A stretch of DNA of 64,000 nucleotides from Caproiciproducens galactitolivorans (lineage in GTDB: Bacteria > Bacillota > Clostridia > Oscillospirales > Acutalibacteraceae), in assembly GCF_026672255.1 (NCBI RefSeq), contig NZ_JAPOHA010000008.1, positions 39,368-103,367 on the forward strand, in the 5' to 3' direction. Made by a program: the position numbers and the translations under genes. Position 1 is the first letter of the stretch. Each line of letters opens with the position of its first letter. The notes under the pieces are model-generated. The model searched no databases. It had not been told where the DNA came from and saw nothing but the letters and a program-made list of their open reading frames with translations. Positions 15,933-24,709 of this stretch are shown one piece after another.

Positions 15933-18262
15933 AGGATACCTCCGGTTTTCATCCGCCAGATTGTTTCAGGAACCAGCGGAAGTTCATCAAACTCTGCCTG
16001 CGCTGCAAGAGAAAGGGCGTTGCCCAAAGCCGCAGGAATTCCGATAATTCCGTGTTCTGCAATACCGCGCGCATGATAGGGTGCGTCAATCTGAGGGGTT
16101 TCAATAAATGAGACAAGATACTCCGGTGTTTCACCGAAATGCATTACTTTATAGGTTCTCAGGCTGGTGTCCAGAACTCTTGCCTCTTCGTCATAGGAAA
16201 AAGATTCCCGGCTGCCCAGCCCAAGCCCCATACACATTCCGCCTTTTATCAATCCTTCGGCCATTTTGGGGTTTAATACTCTGCCTGCGTCAATTACGGT
16301 AGCAGCCTTAATAAATCGGTACGTATAATCTTTTTTGTTATATTCGATTTCTACCGCCTGAGCTCCCACAGTCCAGAAGGGGCCGGATTTTCCTTTACCG
16401 GTTTCCTGATCAAGAATATTAAGATCATTCATGATGAAACTGCCCTGACCGAGAATCGGCCCAAAAACAGCGTTGCCGTTGAGGAATTTATATCCATGCA
16501 CAAGTTCTTTAAATGGCAAAAACAGCGAAGGATCATGGCGGACATAAACCTTTTCCTCCGCCACCTCAAGGTCTTCCCGGGGGCAATGCAATGCTACTGC
16601 GGCAATGCTTGTTAACTGGCGAATTACATCTTCAGCCGCACGCAGAACCGCCCGGCCCAGCATGTAGGTTGTCATGCTGGCAACGGTCTTCCAGTGCTCT
16701 GGACTGTATTTTGTATTCACGTCCATATTGACAGAAATGTGGTTGATATCCATCTTGAGCTTTTCCGATAAAATCTGTGCCGCGGTCGTTTTCATGCTTG
16801 GCCCGTATTCCACACATCCGCAGTTTAAATTTATGGTTCCATCGGGATTAAACGTTAAAAATACACCGGAAACCGCATCGGTAGGAGAATTGGACGTTTT
16901 CCACAGGCATGCCATGCCCTTCGCCCTGATGATGTTTTCCTCCACTTTCATTCGGGTTCCTTCCGACCAGTTTATTATTTCTTTTAATTTTAGTATGCAT
17001 GAATTAAGATTGCCAAAATTGCTGGATGTTATTTTTACCTGCGTCGGGGAAGTGCAGCCTGGACAAAGTGCATTTTTGTACCTCAGTTCCGCGGGGTCCA
17101 TATTCAGCTTCTGTGCAAGCTTGTCCATCATACGCTCAATGCAGAATGCGCTGGAGGCGTGCGAAAATCCCCGGTAGGAAGTCACATAAGGGTGGTTGGT
17201 GTACACACAGAATGCGTCGCAGTGCACATTATCGATTTTGTAAGGGCCTGTGCAGTCTACAATAATGGCTTTCGTCAAAGTTGGACCAATATCGGAGTAA
17301 GCTCCGGTGTCTACCAGATACTTCATTTGTACCGACTGCAGCATACCGTCTTTTGAAGCACCGAGTTTCAGTTTTGCTTCCAGCCCCATTCGGCACGGAG
17401 ATGAAACGATATCGTTTTCCCGTGAATTCGTAAGGCGAACAGCCCTTCCGCCTACTGCTGCAGAGGCGATGTATGCGAGAATTTCAAGCTGTACAGGGGC
17501 TTTTCCGCCAAAGCCTCCCCCTACAAACGGAACTTCTACGATCACTTTACTCTGATCAAGGTGAAAAATTTTACTGATGATCTTTTTTATGCTAAAAGGA
17601 GATTGCGAAGCGGATTTAATATAAACGGTACCGCTTGCGTCAATTCTTGCCTGGGCGGAACGTGTTTCCATCGCGATGTGGTCGGACTGCGGCAAGTGAA
17701 ATGCCGCTTCCACAATTACATCACATTGTTCAAAGGCCTTCTCGGCATCGCCTTTTCTGATTTTTTTTTGATCACATATATTCGTATCATAATTTGGGTA
17801 GATATCTTCTTTTACAATTTGATACATAATCATTTTTTCATGTACAAGGGGAGCATTTGTATCAACAGCCTGTAATGGGGAGTTGATTACCGGGAGAGGC
17901 TCATACAGAACATGTATCATCGCAGCGGCTTTTGCGGCTGTAAAGGCACTGTCAGCCACCACAAGAGCAACCGGTTCACCATAATACCGCACCTTATCCC
18001 TTGCAAGGGGAGGATGATCTTCAATCAGCTGCCCAAACAAAACCGGATAATCTTCCCCGGTCAAAACGGCTTTTACGCCGGGCAGGGATGATGCGGATGA
18101 AATATCAATGTTTTGTATTTTCGCGTGCGCATAAGTGCTGGTAACCATTTGAGCGGTCAGAATATGATTTGAGATAAAATCGTCCGTATATTTTGCCTGG
18201 CCGGTTACCTTTTCCCAGGCTTCTTTCCGAATTACTGTTTTTCCAACCCCAATCGAACCCAA
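15929..18262 (-). CDS. Mo-hydroxylase large (molybdopterin) subunit, xanthine dehydrogenase family
   Basis: A 777-residue catalytic subunit. Seen: N-terminal a/b hammerhead domain (about 15-125), VGGGFGGK near residue 248, the SYRGFSHASSA motif near 365, and the catalytic glutamate in RGIAEHG (Glu736), equivalent to the Glu of KGVGEPP in classical enzymes. The start is TTG at 18262: GGAGGG lies 8 bases before it, whereas an ATG directly behind the SD is out of frame. Substrate (purine, nicotinate, aldehyde or other aromatic N-heterocycle) is uncertain; the usual substrate-site residues diverge. First gene of a six-gene operon. Confidence 0.9.
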   Translation of the reverse strand: MGSIGVGKTVIRKEAWEKVTGQAKYTDDFISNHILTAQMVTSTYAHAKIQNIDISSASSLPGVKAVLTGEDYPVLFGQLIEDHPPLARDKVRYYGEPVALVVADSAFTAAKAAAMIHVLYEPLPVINSPLQAVDTNAPLVHEKMIMYQIVKEDIYPNYDTNICDQKKIRKGDAEKAFEQCDVIVEAAFHLPQSDHIAMETRSAQARIDASGTVYIKSASQSPFSIKKIISKIFHLDQSKVIVEVPFVGGGFGGKAPVQLEILAYIASAAVGGRAVRLTNSRENDIVSSPCRMGLEAKLKLGASKDGMLQSVQMKYLVDTGAYSDIGPTLTKAIIVDCTGPYKIDNVHCDAFCVYTNHPYVTSYRGFSHASSAFCIERMMDKLAQKLNMDPAELRYKNALCPGCTSPTQVKITSSNFGNLNSCILKLKEIINWSEGTRMKVEENIIRAKGMACLWKTSNSPTDAVSGVFLTFNPDGTINLNCGCVEYGPSMKTTAAQILSEKLKMDINHISVNMDVNTKYSPEHWKTVASMTTYMLGRAVLRAAEDVIRQLTSIAAVALHCPREDLEVAEEKVYVRHDPSLFLPFKELVHGYKFLNGNAVFGPILGQGSFIMNDLNILDQETGKGKSGPFWTVGAQAVEIEYNKKDYTYRFIKAATVIDAGRVLNPKMAEGLIKGGMCMGLGLGSRESFSYDEEARVLDTSLRTYKVMHFGETPEYLVSFIETPQIDAPYHARGIAEHGIIGIPAALGNALSLAAQAEFDELPLVPETIWRMKTGGIL

Positions 18263-18383
18263 TGCTTCATCCCTCCAAATTACGATAGTCTTATCTTACC
18301 TAACAGCATGTAAATTATTCCATCTAGTAAGAAGATTAATTGCTATGGAAGCGTCAAACAATATCTTCACGGAGGTGGAGATA

Positions 18384-19301
18384 TTGGAAGCATTAAAGAT
18401 GTTAAACAGCCAGGATATTTATATTATTTCAACCGGGATCATTATGGGGACCATTGCGCGTATTGCTACACTGAAAGTGGATTTCAGGCAGGTACCTTCC
18501 TATCCTACCGCTTATTTTAATAATATCTTTCTTGGCTTTGTCGCCGCGACACTTGGTTCGGTAGCCATTCCGGCAATTTTAACCGGAGATTTTGTAGCAG
18601 TGACTTTTCTCACGGTTGCGGTGCAGCAGTTCCGTGATGTTCGGGTGGCTGAACGTGAAAGTCTGGGAAAACTTGAGCATACGGAATATACCCAAAGAGG
18701 GGAAGCGTATATTGATGGAATTGCAAAAACGTTTGAATCCAGAAATTATATCGCGCTGATAACATCGCTCGTAACCGTATTTGTTATAGAGATGCTGCGG
18801 AAAAATAATATGATCATTGCCATCCTTTGCGGAGTAGCTGCGGGCGCTGCGGCCATGATTCTTATCTATCGTTTTACGAAAGGGAAAACGGTTGGTGAGA
18901 TTTGTGATGTGAGCCCGGGTCAAATTGAAGTCAGAGGATCGGAATTATTTGTAGACGGCATGTATGTTACAAATTATCTGGGGACGGACCGAAGCAGAGA
19001 GCTGTTTTTAAAGGAAGGGATTGCAATGGTTTTAACCCCAAAGGATCATAAAAGTAATATTACCTTGGAAAACTATGGTCAGCGCCAAGCTATATTGTTT
19101 GAAGCAGTGTGTATAGTAGGGGTAAAGAGATATAAGTTTATAAGGAGAAATTTTGAAACCGGAAAGATCATTATATCTTTTATACCGATTGACAATGATT
19201 TAGAAAAGGCAATTAAGGCTGTCAAACATACGCCGATTTTGGAAAACAGCAGAAAAATCGGCCGTATTATGAAAAGTAGCGGAGGTTCTCAAGATGAGTA
19301 A
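18384..19301 (+). CDS. YIEGIA-domain membrane protein
   Basis: A 305-residue protein with three or four membrane segments in the first 190 residues and a soluble C-terminal half. Seen: the signature-like YIDGIAKTFESRNY in the loop, matching YIEGIA proteins known from spore-forming Firmicutes. The best start is TTG at 18384, 7 bases after GGAGGT, rather than an ATG at 18345 without SD. It overlaps the next small gene by 8 bases. Such proteins are thought to be sporulation-linked; the molecular role is not established to my knowledge. Confidence 0.8.
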   Translation: MEALKMLNSQDIYIISTGIIMGTIARIATLKVDFRQVPSYPTAYFNNIFLGFVAATLGSVAIPAILTGDFVAVTFLTVAVQQFRDVRVAERESLGKLEHTEYTQRGEAYIDGIAKTFESRNYIALITSLVTVFVIEMLRKNNMIIAILCGVAAGAAAMILIYRFTKGKTVGEICDVSPGQIEVRGSELFVDGMYVTNYLGTDRSRELFLKEGIAMVLTPKDHKSNITLENYGQRQAILFEAVCIVGVKRYKFIRRNFETGKIIISFIPIDNDLEKAIKAVKHTPILENSRKIGRIMKSSGGSQDE

Positions 19302-19488
19302 ATCAATTGACATATTGGCTTATATTACAGCGGATAACAAACGAGTTTTAAGCGGGGATCCGCTTACTTTACTCATACAGGATATAGAGGAGCAAAAAAA
19401 AATAACGGTTGAGCTGGCCCGCGCACTTAGGGGCAATGTGGTTCAATTATGCAACGGAGATTATATTGTGATCAGCCAGGATAGATGA
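19294..19488 (+). CDS. Small partner protein of YIEGIA
   Basis: A 64-residue soluble protein (MSKSIDILAYITADNKRVLSG...) starting inside the end of the YIEGIA gene with GGAGG 10 bases before the ATG. Overlap and conserved pairing suggest a complex; similar small proteins are annotated as a capping subunit for YIEGIA (from memory). It has no membrane segment or motif that I can identify. Confidence 0.75.
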   Translation: MSKSIDILAYITADNKRVLSGDPLTLLIQDIEEQKKITVELARALRGNVVQLCNGDYIVISQDR

Positions 19489-19495
19489 TAAACAT

Positions 19496-19526
19496 AAAGC
19501 CTGCTCACCTAAGATGAGCAGGCTTT
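19496..19526 (+). terminator. Hairpin after the YIEGIA pair
   Basis: A perfect 12-base stem AAAGCCTGCTCA / TGAGCAGGCTTT with a 7-base loop, 8 bases after the stop. It has only TTT on its 3' side and is then A-rich, so it is a weak intrinsic terminator. Confidence 0.65.
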
Positions 19527-19570
19527 AAAAAAGCGCCCCGGTCGTCTACATAAATGTATGCGGCCGGGGT
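19527..19570 (-). terminator. Second minus-strand terminator downstream of the tRNA
   Basis: CCCCGGTCG (19536-19544) pairs with CGGCCGGGG (19561-19569). On the minus strand the stem is followed by GCGC and six T residues. Confidence 0.7.
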
Positions 19571-19594
19571 GTTATTATAAAATTATATTGTATG

Positions 19595-19626
19595 AAAAAA
19601 GGGTAAAAGCTTTTCACTCTTACCCT
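19595..19626 (-). terminator. tRNA-Val terminator
   Basis: On the minus strand GGGTAAGAG pairs with CTTTTACCC and is followed by TTTTTT. It starts 12 bases after the tRNA CCA end. Confidence 0.85.
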
Positions 19627-19637
19627 GCATCATTCTA

Positions 19638-19713
19638 TGGTGGACGTTATAGAACTCGAATCTATGACCTTTCGCACGTCAAGCGAATGCTCTACCAGCT
19701 GAGCTAAACGTCC
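19638..19713 (-). tRNA. tRNA-Val (anticodon GAC)
   Basis: A 76-base cloverleaf on the minus strand. Acceptor arms GGACGTT and AACGTCC pair fully, followed by discriminator A and an encoded CCA. The D-arm region is AGCTCAGCTGGTAGAGCA, the anticodon stem is TTCGC/GCGAA around loop TTGACGT (GAC), and the T arm contains GATTCGAGTTC. It stands alone with its own promoter and terminator. Confidence 0.97.
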
Positions 19714-19733
19714 ATTTTTTTCAGTGCTCGACC

Positions 19734-19762
19734 ATTATACCGTATATTCGTTAAAAAAGCAA
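19734..19762 (-). promoter_or_regulatory. tRNA-Val promoter
   Basis: On the minus strand TTGCTT and TATAAT are separated by 17 bases. The -10 ends 20 bases before the tRNA 5' end. Confidence 0.75.
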
Positions 19763-19804
19763 GCCTTAATTCAAAAAAAGTTTGCGGATTTTCTATTTAT
19801 CCGC

Positions 19805-19833
19805 TTGTATTCAAAGTTTCCTTCGTCTATAAT
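19805..19833 (+). promoter_or_regulatory. Promoter of the patatin-like gene
   Basis: TTGTAT (19805-19810), 17 bases, TATAAT (19828-19833). The start point near 19840 leaves almost no leader before the ATG at 19843, which favours the GTG start at 19873. Confidence 0.7.
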
Positions 19834-19872
19834 AATGATGATATGAGAATAATGAAATGTGAGGTGTTTGTC

Positions 19873-20721
19873 GTGCCGATCGGTCTGGTTTTAGAAGGCG
19901 GCGGTATGCGTGGGGCATATACAAGCGGAGTGCTGGAGGTTTTGCTGGAAGAGAATATTGAATTTCCAATCGTGTACGGGATCTCTGCCGGTGCATGCAA
20001 TGCACTGAGTTATATATCGAAGCAAAAAAATCGAAACTACGATATTTTTTATAAGTATATCACAGACAAACGGTATATCAGCGTAGAAAATCTGAACCAG
20101 TACGGGTCCCTGTTTGGATTTGACTTCATTTTCGGCGAGCTTTTCCACAAGCTGCTTCCGTTTGATTATAAAACTTTTTTCGATTCCCCGGTTGAACTGA
20201 AAGTAGGCACGACGGATTTAAAAACCGGTCAGGCAGTCTATTTTGATAAGGCGAATCTTGACGAGGATTTTACTGCCGTAAAGGCGTCAAGCTCCCTCCC
20301 GTTTATCTCCAATATTGTTTCTTATCAGGGATATGAACTGCTGGACGGCGGCTGTGCCGCGCCGATTCCGATTGAACGCTCCATTTTTGACGGCAACGAG
20401 CGGAATGTCATTGTGCTGACGCGCGACAGCACCTATCGGAAAAGTTTGCGCCCGGAATTCCCCCGCGCGGTGCTTCGTGTAAAATACGGCGATTATCCGA
20501 ATTTTGTAAACACCATGATGCGTCGGGCCGAAGTCTACAACAATGAACTGGAAGTTTGCCGCCGGCAGGAATCGGAGGGGAAAGCGGTGATCATTCGGCC
20601 CAGCAGACCAATCGAGGCCGGGCGGTATGAAAAAAATCCCGCAGTGCTCAAATCCATCTATGAAATGGGCATGAACGACTGTAAAAACAAACTGAAAGAA
20701 TTACGGGCGTTTATGGGATAG
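19873..20721 (+). CDS. Patatin-like phospholipase family protein
   Basis: A 282-residue cytoplasmic or membrane-associated serine hydrolase. Seen: oxyanion motif GGGMRG (9-14), nucleophile motif GISAG (Ser38), and the DGG of the Ser-Asp dyad in ELLDGGCAAPIP. This is the bacterial RssA/YjjU-like patatin group. The GTG at 19873, preceded by GTGAGGTG 6 bases away, is preferred to the ATG at 19843, which lacks an SD and would start almost at the transcript end. Lipid acyl hydrolysis is expected; the substrate is unknown. It is a single-gene unit with its own promoter and terminator. Confidence 0.9.
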   Translation: MPIGLVLEGGGMRGAYTSGVLEVLLEENIEFPIVYGISAGACNALSYISKQKNRNYDIFYKYITDKRYISVENLNQYGSLFGFDFIFGELFHKLLPFDYKTFFDSPVELKVGTTDLKTGQAVYFDKANLDEDFTAVKASSSLPFISNIVSYQGYELLDGGCAAPIPIERSIFDGNERNVIVLTRDSTYRKSLRPEFPRAVLRVKYGDYPNFVNTMMRRAEVYNNELEVCRRQESEGKAVIIRPSRPIEAGRYEKNPAVLKSIYEMGMNDCKNKLKELRAFMG

Positions 20722-20769
20722 TCCCATTAGCCGATACAAAAAAACAAGGGAGAAAAATGTCCTGATTTG

Positions 20770-20798
20770 GGGGCGGATGAAAATCCGCCCCTTTTTTT
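20770..20798 (+). terminator. Terminator of the patatin-like gene
   Basis: GGGGCGGAT / ATCCGCCCC with a GAAA tetraloop, then seven T residues. Confidence 0.95.
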
Positions 20799-20799
20799 C

Positions 20800-20828
20800 T
20801 TGACATTCGAAAGGCGGCGGCTTATTAT
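20800..20828 (+). promoter_or_regulatory. znu promoter
   Basis: TTGACA (20800-20805), a 17-base spacer and TATTAT (20823-20828), immediately after the previous terminator. Confidence 0.8.
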
Positions 20829-20835
20829 ATTTTAT

Positions 20836-20852
20836 ATGCAAATCATTTGCAT
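20836..20852. promoter_or_regulatory. Fur/Zur-type 7-1-7 operator
   Basis: A perfect palindrome ATGCAAAT-C-ATTTGCAT. Its core TGCAAATCATTTGCA has the 7-1-7 layout and AATnATT centre of Fur-family boxes. It covers the predicted start point of the zinc-transporter operon, so a zinc-bound Zur-like repressor would block it. Confidence 0.75.
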
Positions 20853-20868
20853 TTAAGGAGGCGCACAA

Positions 20869-21747
20869 ATGAAAAGACTTACTGCCGTTCTTTTGGCGAC
20901 GGTTATTTTATTTTGCACGGCAGGGTGCGCACACAGAACAGAGCAGCCGGCTCGGTTTCGGGTGGTAACCTCGTTTTATCCCCTGTATATTATGGCGCTT
21001 AATATTACCGACGGCGTTTCCGGCGTACAGGTTGACAATATGGCGGGACAGCAGACCGGATGCCTGCACGATTATCAGCTGCAATCGCAGGATATGAAAA
21101 ATATAGAACAGGCCGATGTGTTTGTTATCAACGGCGCGGGGATGGAAAGTTTTATGAATAAGGTTACATCCCAGCTTCCCAAACTGCGCGTTATCAATTC
21201 CAGCGACGGGATACCGCTTTTAAAAGATCAGACCGGGGAGGCGAATCCGCATATCTGGGTTTCGATTACGAATGCCATCCGGCAGGTTACCAATATTGCG
21301 GAGGGCCTTGCCGAAGCCGACCCCGCAAACGCCGCGGCCTACCGGAAGAACGCGGAGGAATACGTTGCAAAACTAAGTATCCTGCGCAAAAAAATGCATG
21401 AGGAACTGAGCGGTATTTCGAACAGAGATATTATTACCTTTCATGAGGCGTTCCCGTATTTTGCCGAAGAGTTCGGCCTGAACATTGTGAAGGTTGTGAA
21501 CCGCGAACCCGACAGCCAGCCGAGCGCGCGCGAACTTGCCCAGACGATTAAACTTGTCCGGGGAAGCGGGATTAAAACGATTTTTGCGGAACCGCAGTAT
21601 CCGAAATCCGCGGCGAATATCATTGCAAAGGAAAGCGGCGCGGCGGTTTATTCGCTCGACCCGGCGGTAACGGGTGAAAACAGGAAAGACGCCTATCTCA
21701 CCGCGATGGAAAATAATCTTACCGTTTTGAAACAGGCTTTAAAGTAG
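20869..21747 (+). CDS. znuA: Zinc/manganese-type metal-binding lipoprotein (ZnuA/TroA family)
   Basis: A 292-residue cluster A-I metal-binding lipoprotein. Signal peptide with lipobox TAGC (Cys20). Likely metal ligands are His67 (CLHDYQL), His128 (NPHIW), His192 (TFHEAF) and Asp264 (SLDP). This three-His plus acid set is typical of zinc or manganese binders. No His-rich loop is present. AAGGAGG precedes the ATG. First gene of a three-gene ABC importer. The Fur-like palindrome upstream makes zinc the favoured metal; manganese cannot be excluded. Confidence 0.9.
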   Translation: MKRLTAVLLATVILFCTAGCAHRTEQPARFRVVTSFYPLYIMALNITDGVSGVQVDNMAGQQTGCLHDYQLQSQDMKNIEQADVFVINGAGMESFMNKVTSQLPKLRVINSSDGIPLLKDQTGEANPHIWVSITNAIRQVTNIAEGLAEADPANAAAYRKNAEEYVAKLSILRKKMHEELSGISNRDIITFHEAFPYFAEEFGLNIVKVVNREPDSQPSARELAQTIKLVRGSGIKTIFAEPQYPKSAANIIAKESGAAVYSLDPAVTGENRKDAYLTAMENNLTVLKQALK

Positions 21748-21756
21748 GGGGCACAC

Positions 21757-22500
21757 ATGGACACTTGCAAATGCAGTACGCAAATACGAAATCTTACGGT
21801 GAAAAAGCATGACGGAGTGATTCTGCATAACGTATCGCTCGATGTTCACCACGGGGAAATTCTGGCGCTGATCGGCCGGAACGGCGCGGGCAAAACAACG
21901 CTCTTAAAGGCGCTTCTGGGGCGCATCCCCTATACGGGCAGCGTTATCTTTTCAAACGCGCAGGGAGAAACCATTGCAAAACCGCGCATCGGCTATGTAC
22001 CGCAGAATCTGGTGTTCGACCGCTCCACGCCGGTTACGGTGGGCGATATGCTTTGCGCGAATATGAGCGGCTTCCCTGTCTGGTTGGGGCATAAAAAGGA
22101 AGAGACGGAAAAGGCGGTGCGCCTTCTTGCCAAAGTCGGCGGAAGGCCTTCGCTGTTAAAAAAGCGGATCGGCACGCTGTCGGGCGGCGAACTTCAGCGC
22201 GTACTGCTCGTCTTCGCGCTGGAACCAAAGCCGGATCTGCTTCTTTTGGACGAACCGGTTTCCGCGGTGGACCGGAAGGGGATCGAAGCGTTTTACGATC
22301 TTGTCACCTCGATGCGCTCCGAGCATCAGATGCCGATCATACTGGTTTCCCACGACTTAAACCATGTGGAAAAATATGCGACCCGCGCGGCTTTGCTGGA
22401 CGGTACCATTGTCGTGAGCGGCAGCGTGAACGAAGTGATGAGAACCCCGGAGGTCAGGGAAACCTTCGGCCTGAAACTGACCGGAGGGATGAAAAGATGA
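21757..22500 (+). CDS. znuC: Metal ABC transporter ATPase (ZnuC)
   Basis: A 247-residue ATPase. Seen: Walker A GRNGAGKTT (40-48), Q-loop YVPQNL, signature LSGGELQR, Walker B LLLLDEP and switch His in SHD. It sits 9 bases after the binding protein, and its end overlaps the permease start by 4 bases. The N-terminus contains two Cys (MDTCKC), possibly metal-reactive, which is not general in the family. Confidence 0.93.
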   Translation: MDTCKCSTQIRNLTVKKHDGVILHNVSLDVHHGEILALIGRNGAGKTTLLKALLGRIPYTGSVIFSNAQGETIAKPRIGYVPQNLVFDRSTPVTVGDMLCANMSGFPVWLGHKKEETEKAVRLLAKVGGRPSLLKKRIGTLSGGELQRVLLVFALEPKPDLLLLDEPVSAVDRKGIEAFYDLVTSMRSEHQMPIILVSHDLNHVEKYATRAALLDGTIVVSGSVNEVMRTPEVRETFGLKLTGGMKR

Positions 22501-23342
22501 GTGCAATTTATTCCATAATTGATCTGCTTCTTCCGTTTGAATGGACGGAATTTGCCTATATGAAAAACGCACTGCTTGCAATTCTGCTCATTACGCCGCT
22601 GTTCGGCCTGGTGGGCGTGATGATTGTGAATAACAAAATGTCGTTTTTCTCTGACGCGCTGGGCCATTCGGCGTTAACCGGAATCGCGATCGGCGTTTTA
22701 ATGGGGATTGACAACTATTTAATCTCCATGATGGGTTTCTCTCTGCTGTTTGCGCTGTGCATTTCGGCGGTTATGAACTCCGAGACCTCCTCCTCAGACA
22801 CGATTATCGGTGTGTTTTCCTCGACCGGGCTGGCTCTGGGAATCGTGCTTCTGTCGGCGTCCGGGGGATTCGCGAAATATTCCGGCTACTTAATCGGGGA
22901 TATTTTAACAGTTCAGCCCGAGGAAATCCGGATGCTTGCACTGATTCTGGTGGCCGTCGTTCTCCTTTGGGGCTTCTTTTTTAATAAACTCATGCTGGTC
23001 AGTATGAATACCGATCTTGCCGCAAGCAAGGGAATCCGCATCCGGATGGTGGAAAAATTCTTTGTTATTCTGGTTGCGGTGATCGTTACGGTTTCCATTA
23101 AGTGGGTCGGCGTGCTGATTATCAATTCCCTGCTGGTGCTTCCCGCGGCGGCGGCCCGTAATCTGGCGAAAAGCATGCGTTCCTACCATTTTATCGCCAT
23201 CGGCATTTCCGTGTTCTCCGGCGTGAGCGGCCTGATTATTTCCTATTACGCCGGTACCGCGGCGGGCGGGACGATCGTTTTGGTTGCCGCCGTCATCTTC
23301 TTCCTTACGTATTTTTTGAATCAGGTGCGCGCAAAGGCCTGA
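22497..23342 (+). CDS. znuB: Metal ABC transporter permease (ZnuB)
   Basis: A 281-residue polytopic permease of the ABC-3 family. Seen: seven or eight hydrophobic segments, and the typical DALGHSALTGIAIG near residue 50 and VGVLIINSLLVLPAAAARN near 215. The ATG overlaps the znuC stop (ATGA), giving coupled translation. Confidence 0.93.
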   Translation: MSAIYSIIDLLLPFEWTEFAYMKNALLAILLITPLFGLVGVMIVNNKMSFFSDALGHSALTGIAIGVLMGIDNYLISMMGFSLLFALCISAVMNSETSSSDTIIGVFSSTGLALGIVLLSASGGFAKYSGYLIGDILTVQPEEIRMLALILVAVVLLWGFFFNKLMLVSMNTDLAASKGIRIRMVEKFFVILVAVIVTVSIKWVGVLIINSLLVLPAAAARNLAKSMRSYHFIAIGISVFSGVSGLIISYYAGTAAGGTIVLVAAVIFFLTYFLNQVRAKA

Positions 23343-23427
23343 TACGGGTTGCATGCGGACAAGGATTTGTGGTACTATTTTAACCAAGTAAATCCTTAAA
23401 CGGAATCAACAGAACAGGAGATTGAAT

Positions 23428-24651
23428 ATGAAGCACCCGTATTTTAAACCTGCGGATATCCTGCTGCCGAAAAACGTGCCGACCGAAAAATGGTGCGTGG
23501 TGGCCTGTGACCAGTATACTTCCCAGCCCGAATACTGGCAGGAGGTAAAAAAAGCGGCGGGGGATCCGTCCGCGTATCATCTGGTCTACCCGGAATGCTA
23601 TCTTGAAACGACCGATGCCGGGGCGTATGCCGCCGGGATCAATGCCGCGATGGAACGCTATTTAAAGGAAGGCGTTTTTCGCGAGCTGAAGAACAGCTAT
23701 CTTCTTGTTGAGCGCACCCTTGCGGACGGAAAAGTGCGCCGCGGGGTCATGATGGCTCTGGATCTGGAACAGTACCGCTATGAAGCGGGAAGCAAAACGC
23801 CGATCCGCGCAACCGAGGGAACGGTTCTGGAACGGATTCCGCCCCGCGTGAAAATCCGCCGCGGCGCCCCGCTGGAGCTTCCGCATATCATGATTTTGAT
23901 TGACGACAAACAGCGCAGTGTGATTGAAAAGATCGACCCGCAGGATTTAACGCTGGAATATGAAGGAAAGCTGATGCAGCAAAGCGGAAGCATCCGTGGA
24001 TTCAGCCTGAATCAGAAAGCGGCTCAGCGGCTGGAAAATGCGCTGGACAGCCTGCCGGTCCGGGATAATCTGCTTTTCGCCGTCGGGGATGGGAACCATT
24101 CTCTGGCGACCGCAAAGGCCTGCTACGAGGAACTGAAAAAGACGCTTTCCCCGGAAGAAGCTGCCGCTCATCCCGCGCGCTGGGCGCTCGTTGAGGTTGT
24201 GAACCTTTACGACGACTCCCTTCAGTTCGAACCGATTCACCGTGTTGTTTTCCAGACAAAGCCGGAGGAACTGCTGCGCGAGCTTTCGAATTATTATGAG
24301 GTATCCGAAACTCCCTGCGAGGGGCACCGTATTACCTGTATTGTCGGAAAAGAGAAAAGGGATATCTGGGTGAAAAATCCGCCGTCCAATCTGGAAGTGG
24401 GTACATTGCAGAAATTCCTCGACGCGCGTCTTGCCTCGGTGGGCGGAAAAGTCGATTACATACACGGAGAGGACGTTGTTGAAAAGCTCTGTGCCGAAAA
24501 CGCGGACGCGGTTGGTTTTCTTCTCCCCAATATGGAAAAAAGCAGCCTGTTTGAAACCGTAGCCCTCGACGGCGCGCTTCCGCGCAAGACCTTCTCCATG
24601 GGTCATGCGTGCGACAAGCGGTTTTATATGGAGTGCAGGAAAATTAAATAG
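23428..24651 (+). CDS. DUF1015 family protein
   Basis: A 407-residue cytoplasmic protein. Seen: the DUF1015 hallmarks FKPADILLP at the N-terminus, VVACDQYTSQPEYW near 25-38, and FAVGDGNHSLATAK near 215. ATG at 23428 with CAGGAG 7 bases upstream is preferred to a TTG two codons earlier. The family is widespread in anaerobes and was once loosely labelled ParB-like; its biochemical role is not established. It is monocistronic between znuB and purL. Confidence 0.85.
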   Translation: MKHPYFKPADILLPKNVPTEKWCVVACDQYTSQPEYWQEVKKAAGDPSAYHLVYPECYLETTDAGAYAAGINAAMERYLKEGVFRELKNSYLLVERTLADGKVRRGVMMALDLEQYRYEAGSKTPIRATEGTVLERIPPRVKIRRGAPLELPHIMILIDDKQRSVIEKIDPQDLTLEYEGKLMQQSGSIRGFSLNQKAAQRLENALDSLPVRDNLLFAVGDGNHSLATAKACYEELKKTLSPEEAAAHPARWALVEVVNLYDDSLQFEPIHRVVFQTKPEELLRELSNYYEVSETPCEGHRITCIVGKEKRDIWVKNPPSNLEVGTLQKFLDARLASVGGKVDYIHGEDVVEKLCAENADAVGFLLPNMEKSSLFETVALDGALPRKTFSMGHACDKRFYMECRKIK

Positions 24652-24677
24652 AGGCTGATTGCAGCCTAAAATTAGAC

Positions 24678-24709
24678 AAACCGCCGGATGACTCCGACGG
24701 TTTATTTTA
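24678..24709 (+). terminator. Terminator after the DUF1015 gene
   Basis: AAACCG-C-CGG / CCG-A-CGGTTT around ATGACT, followed by ATTTTAT. Confidence 0.75.
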
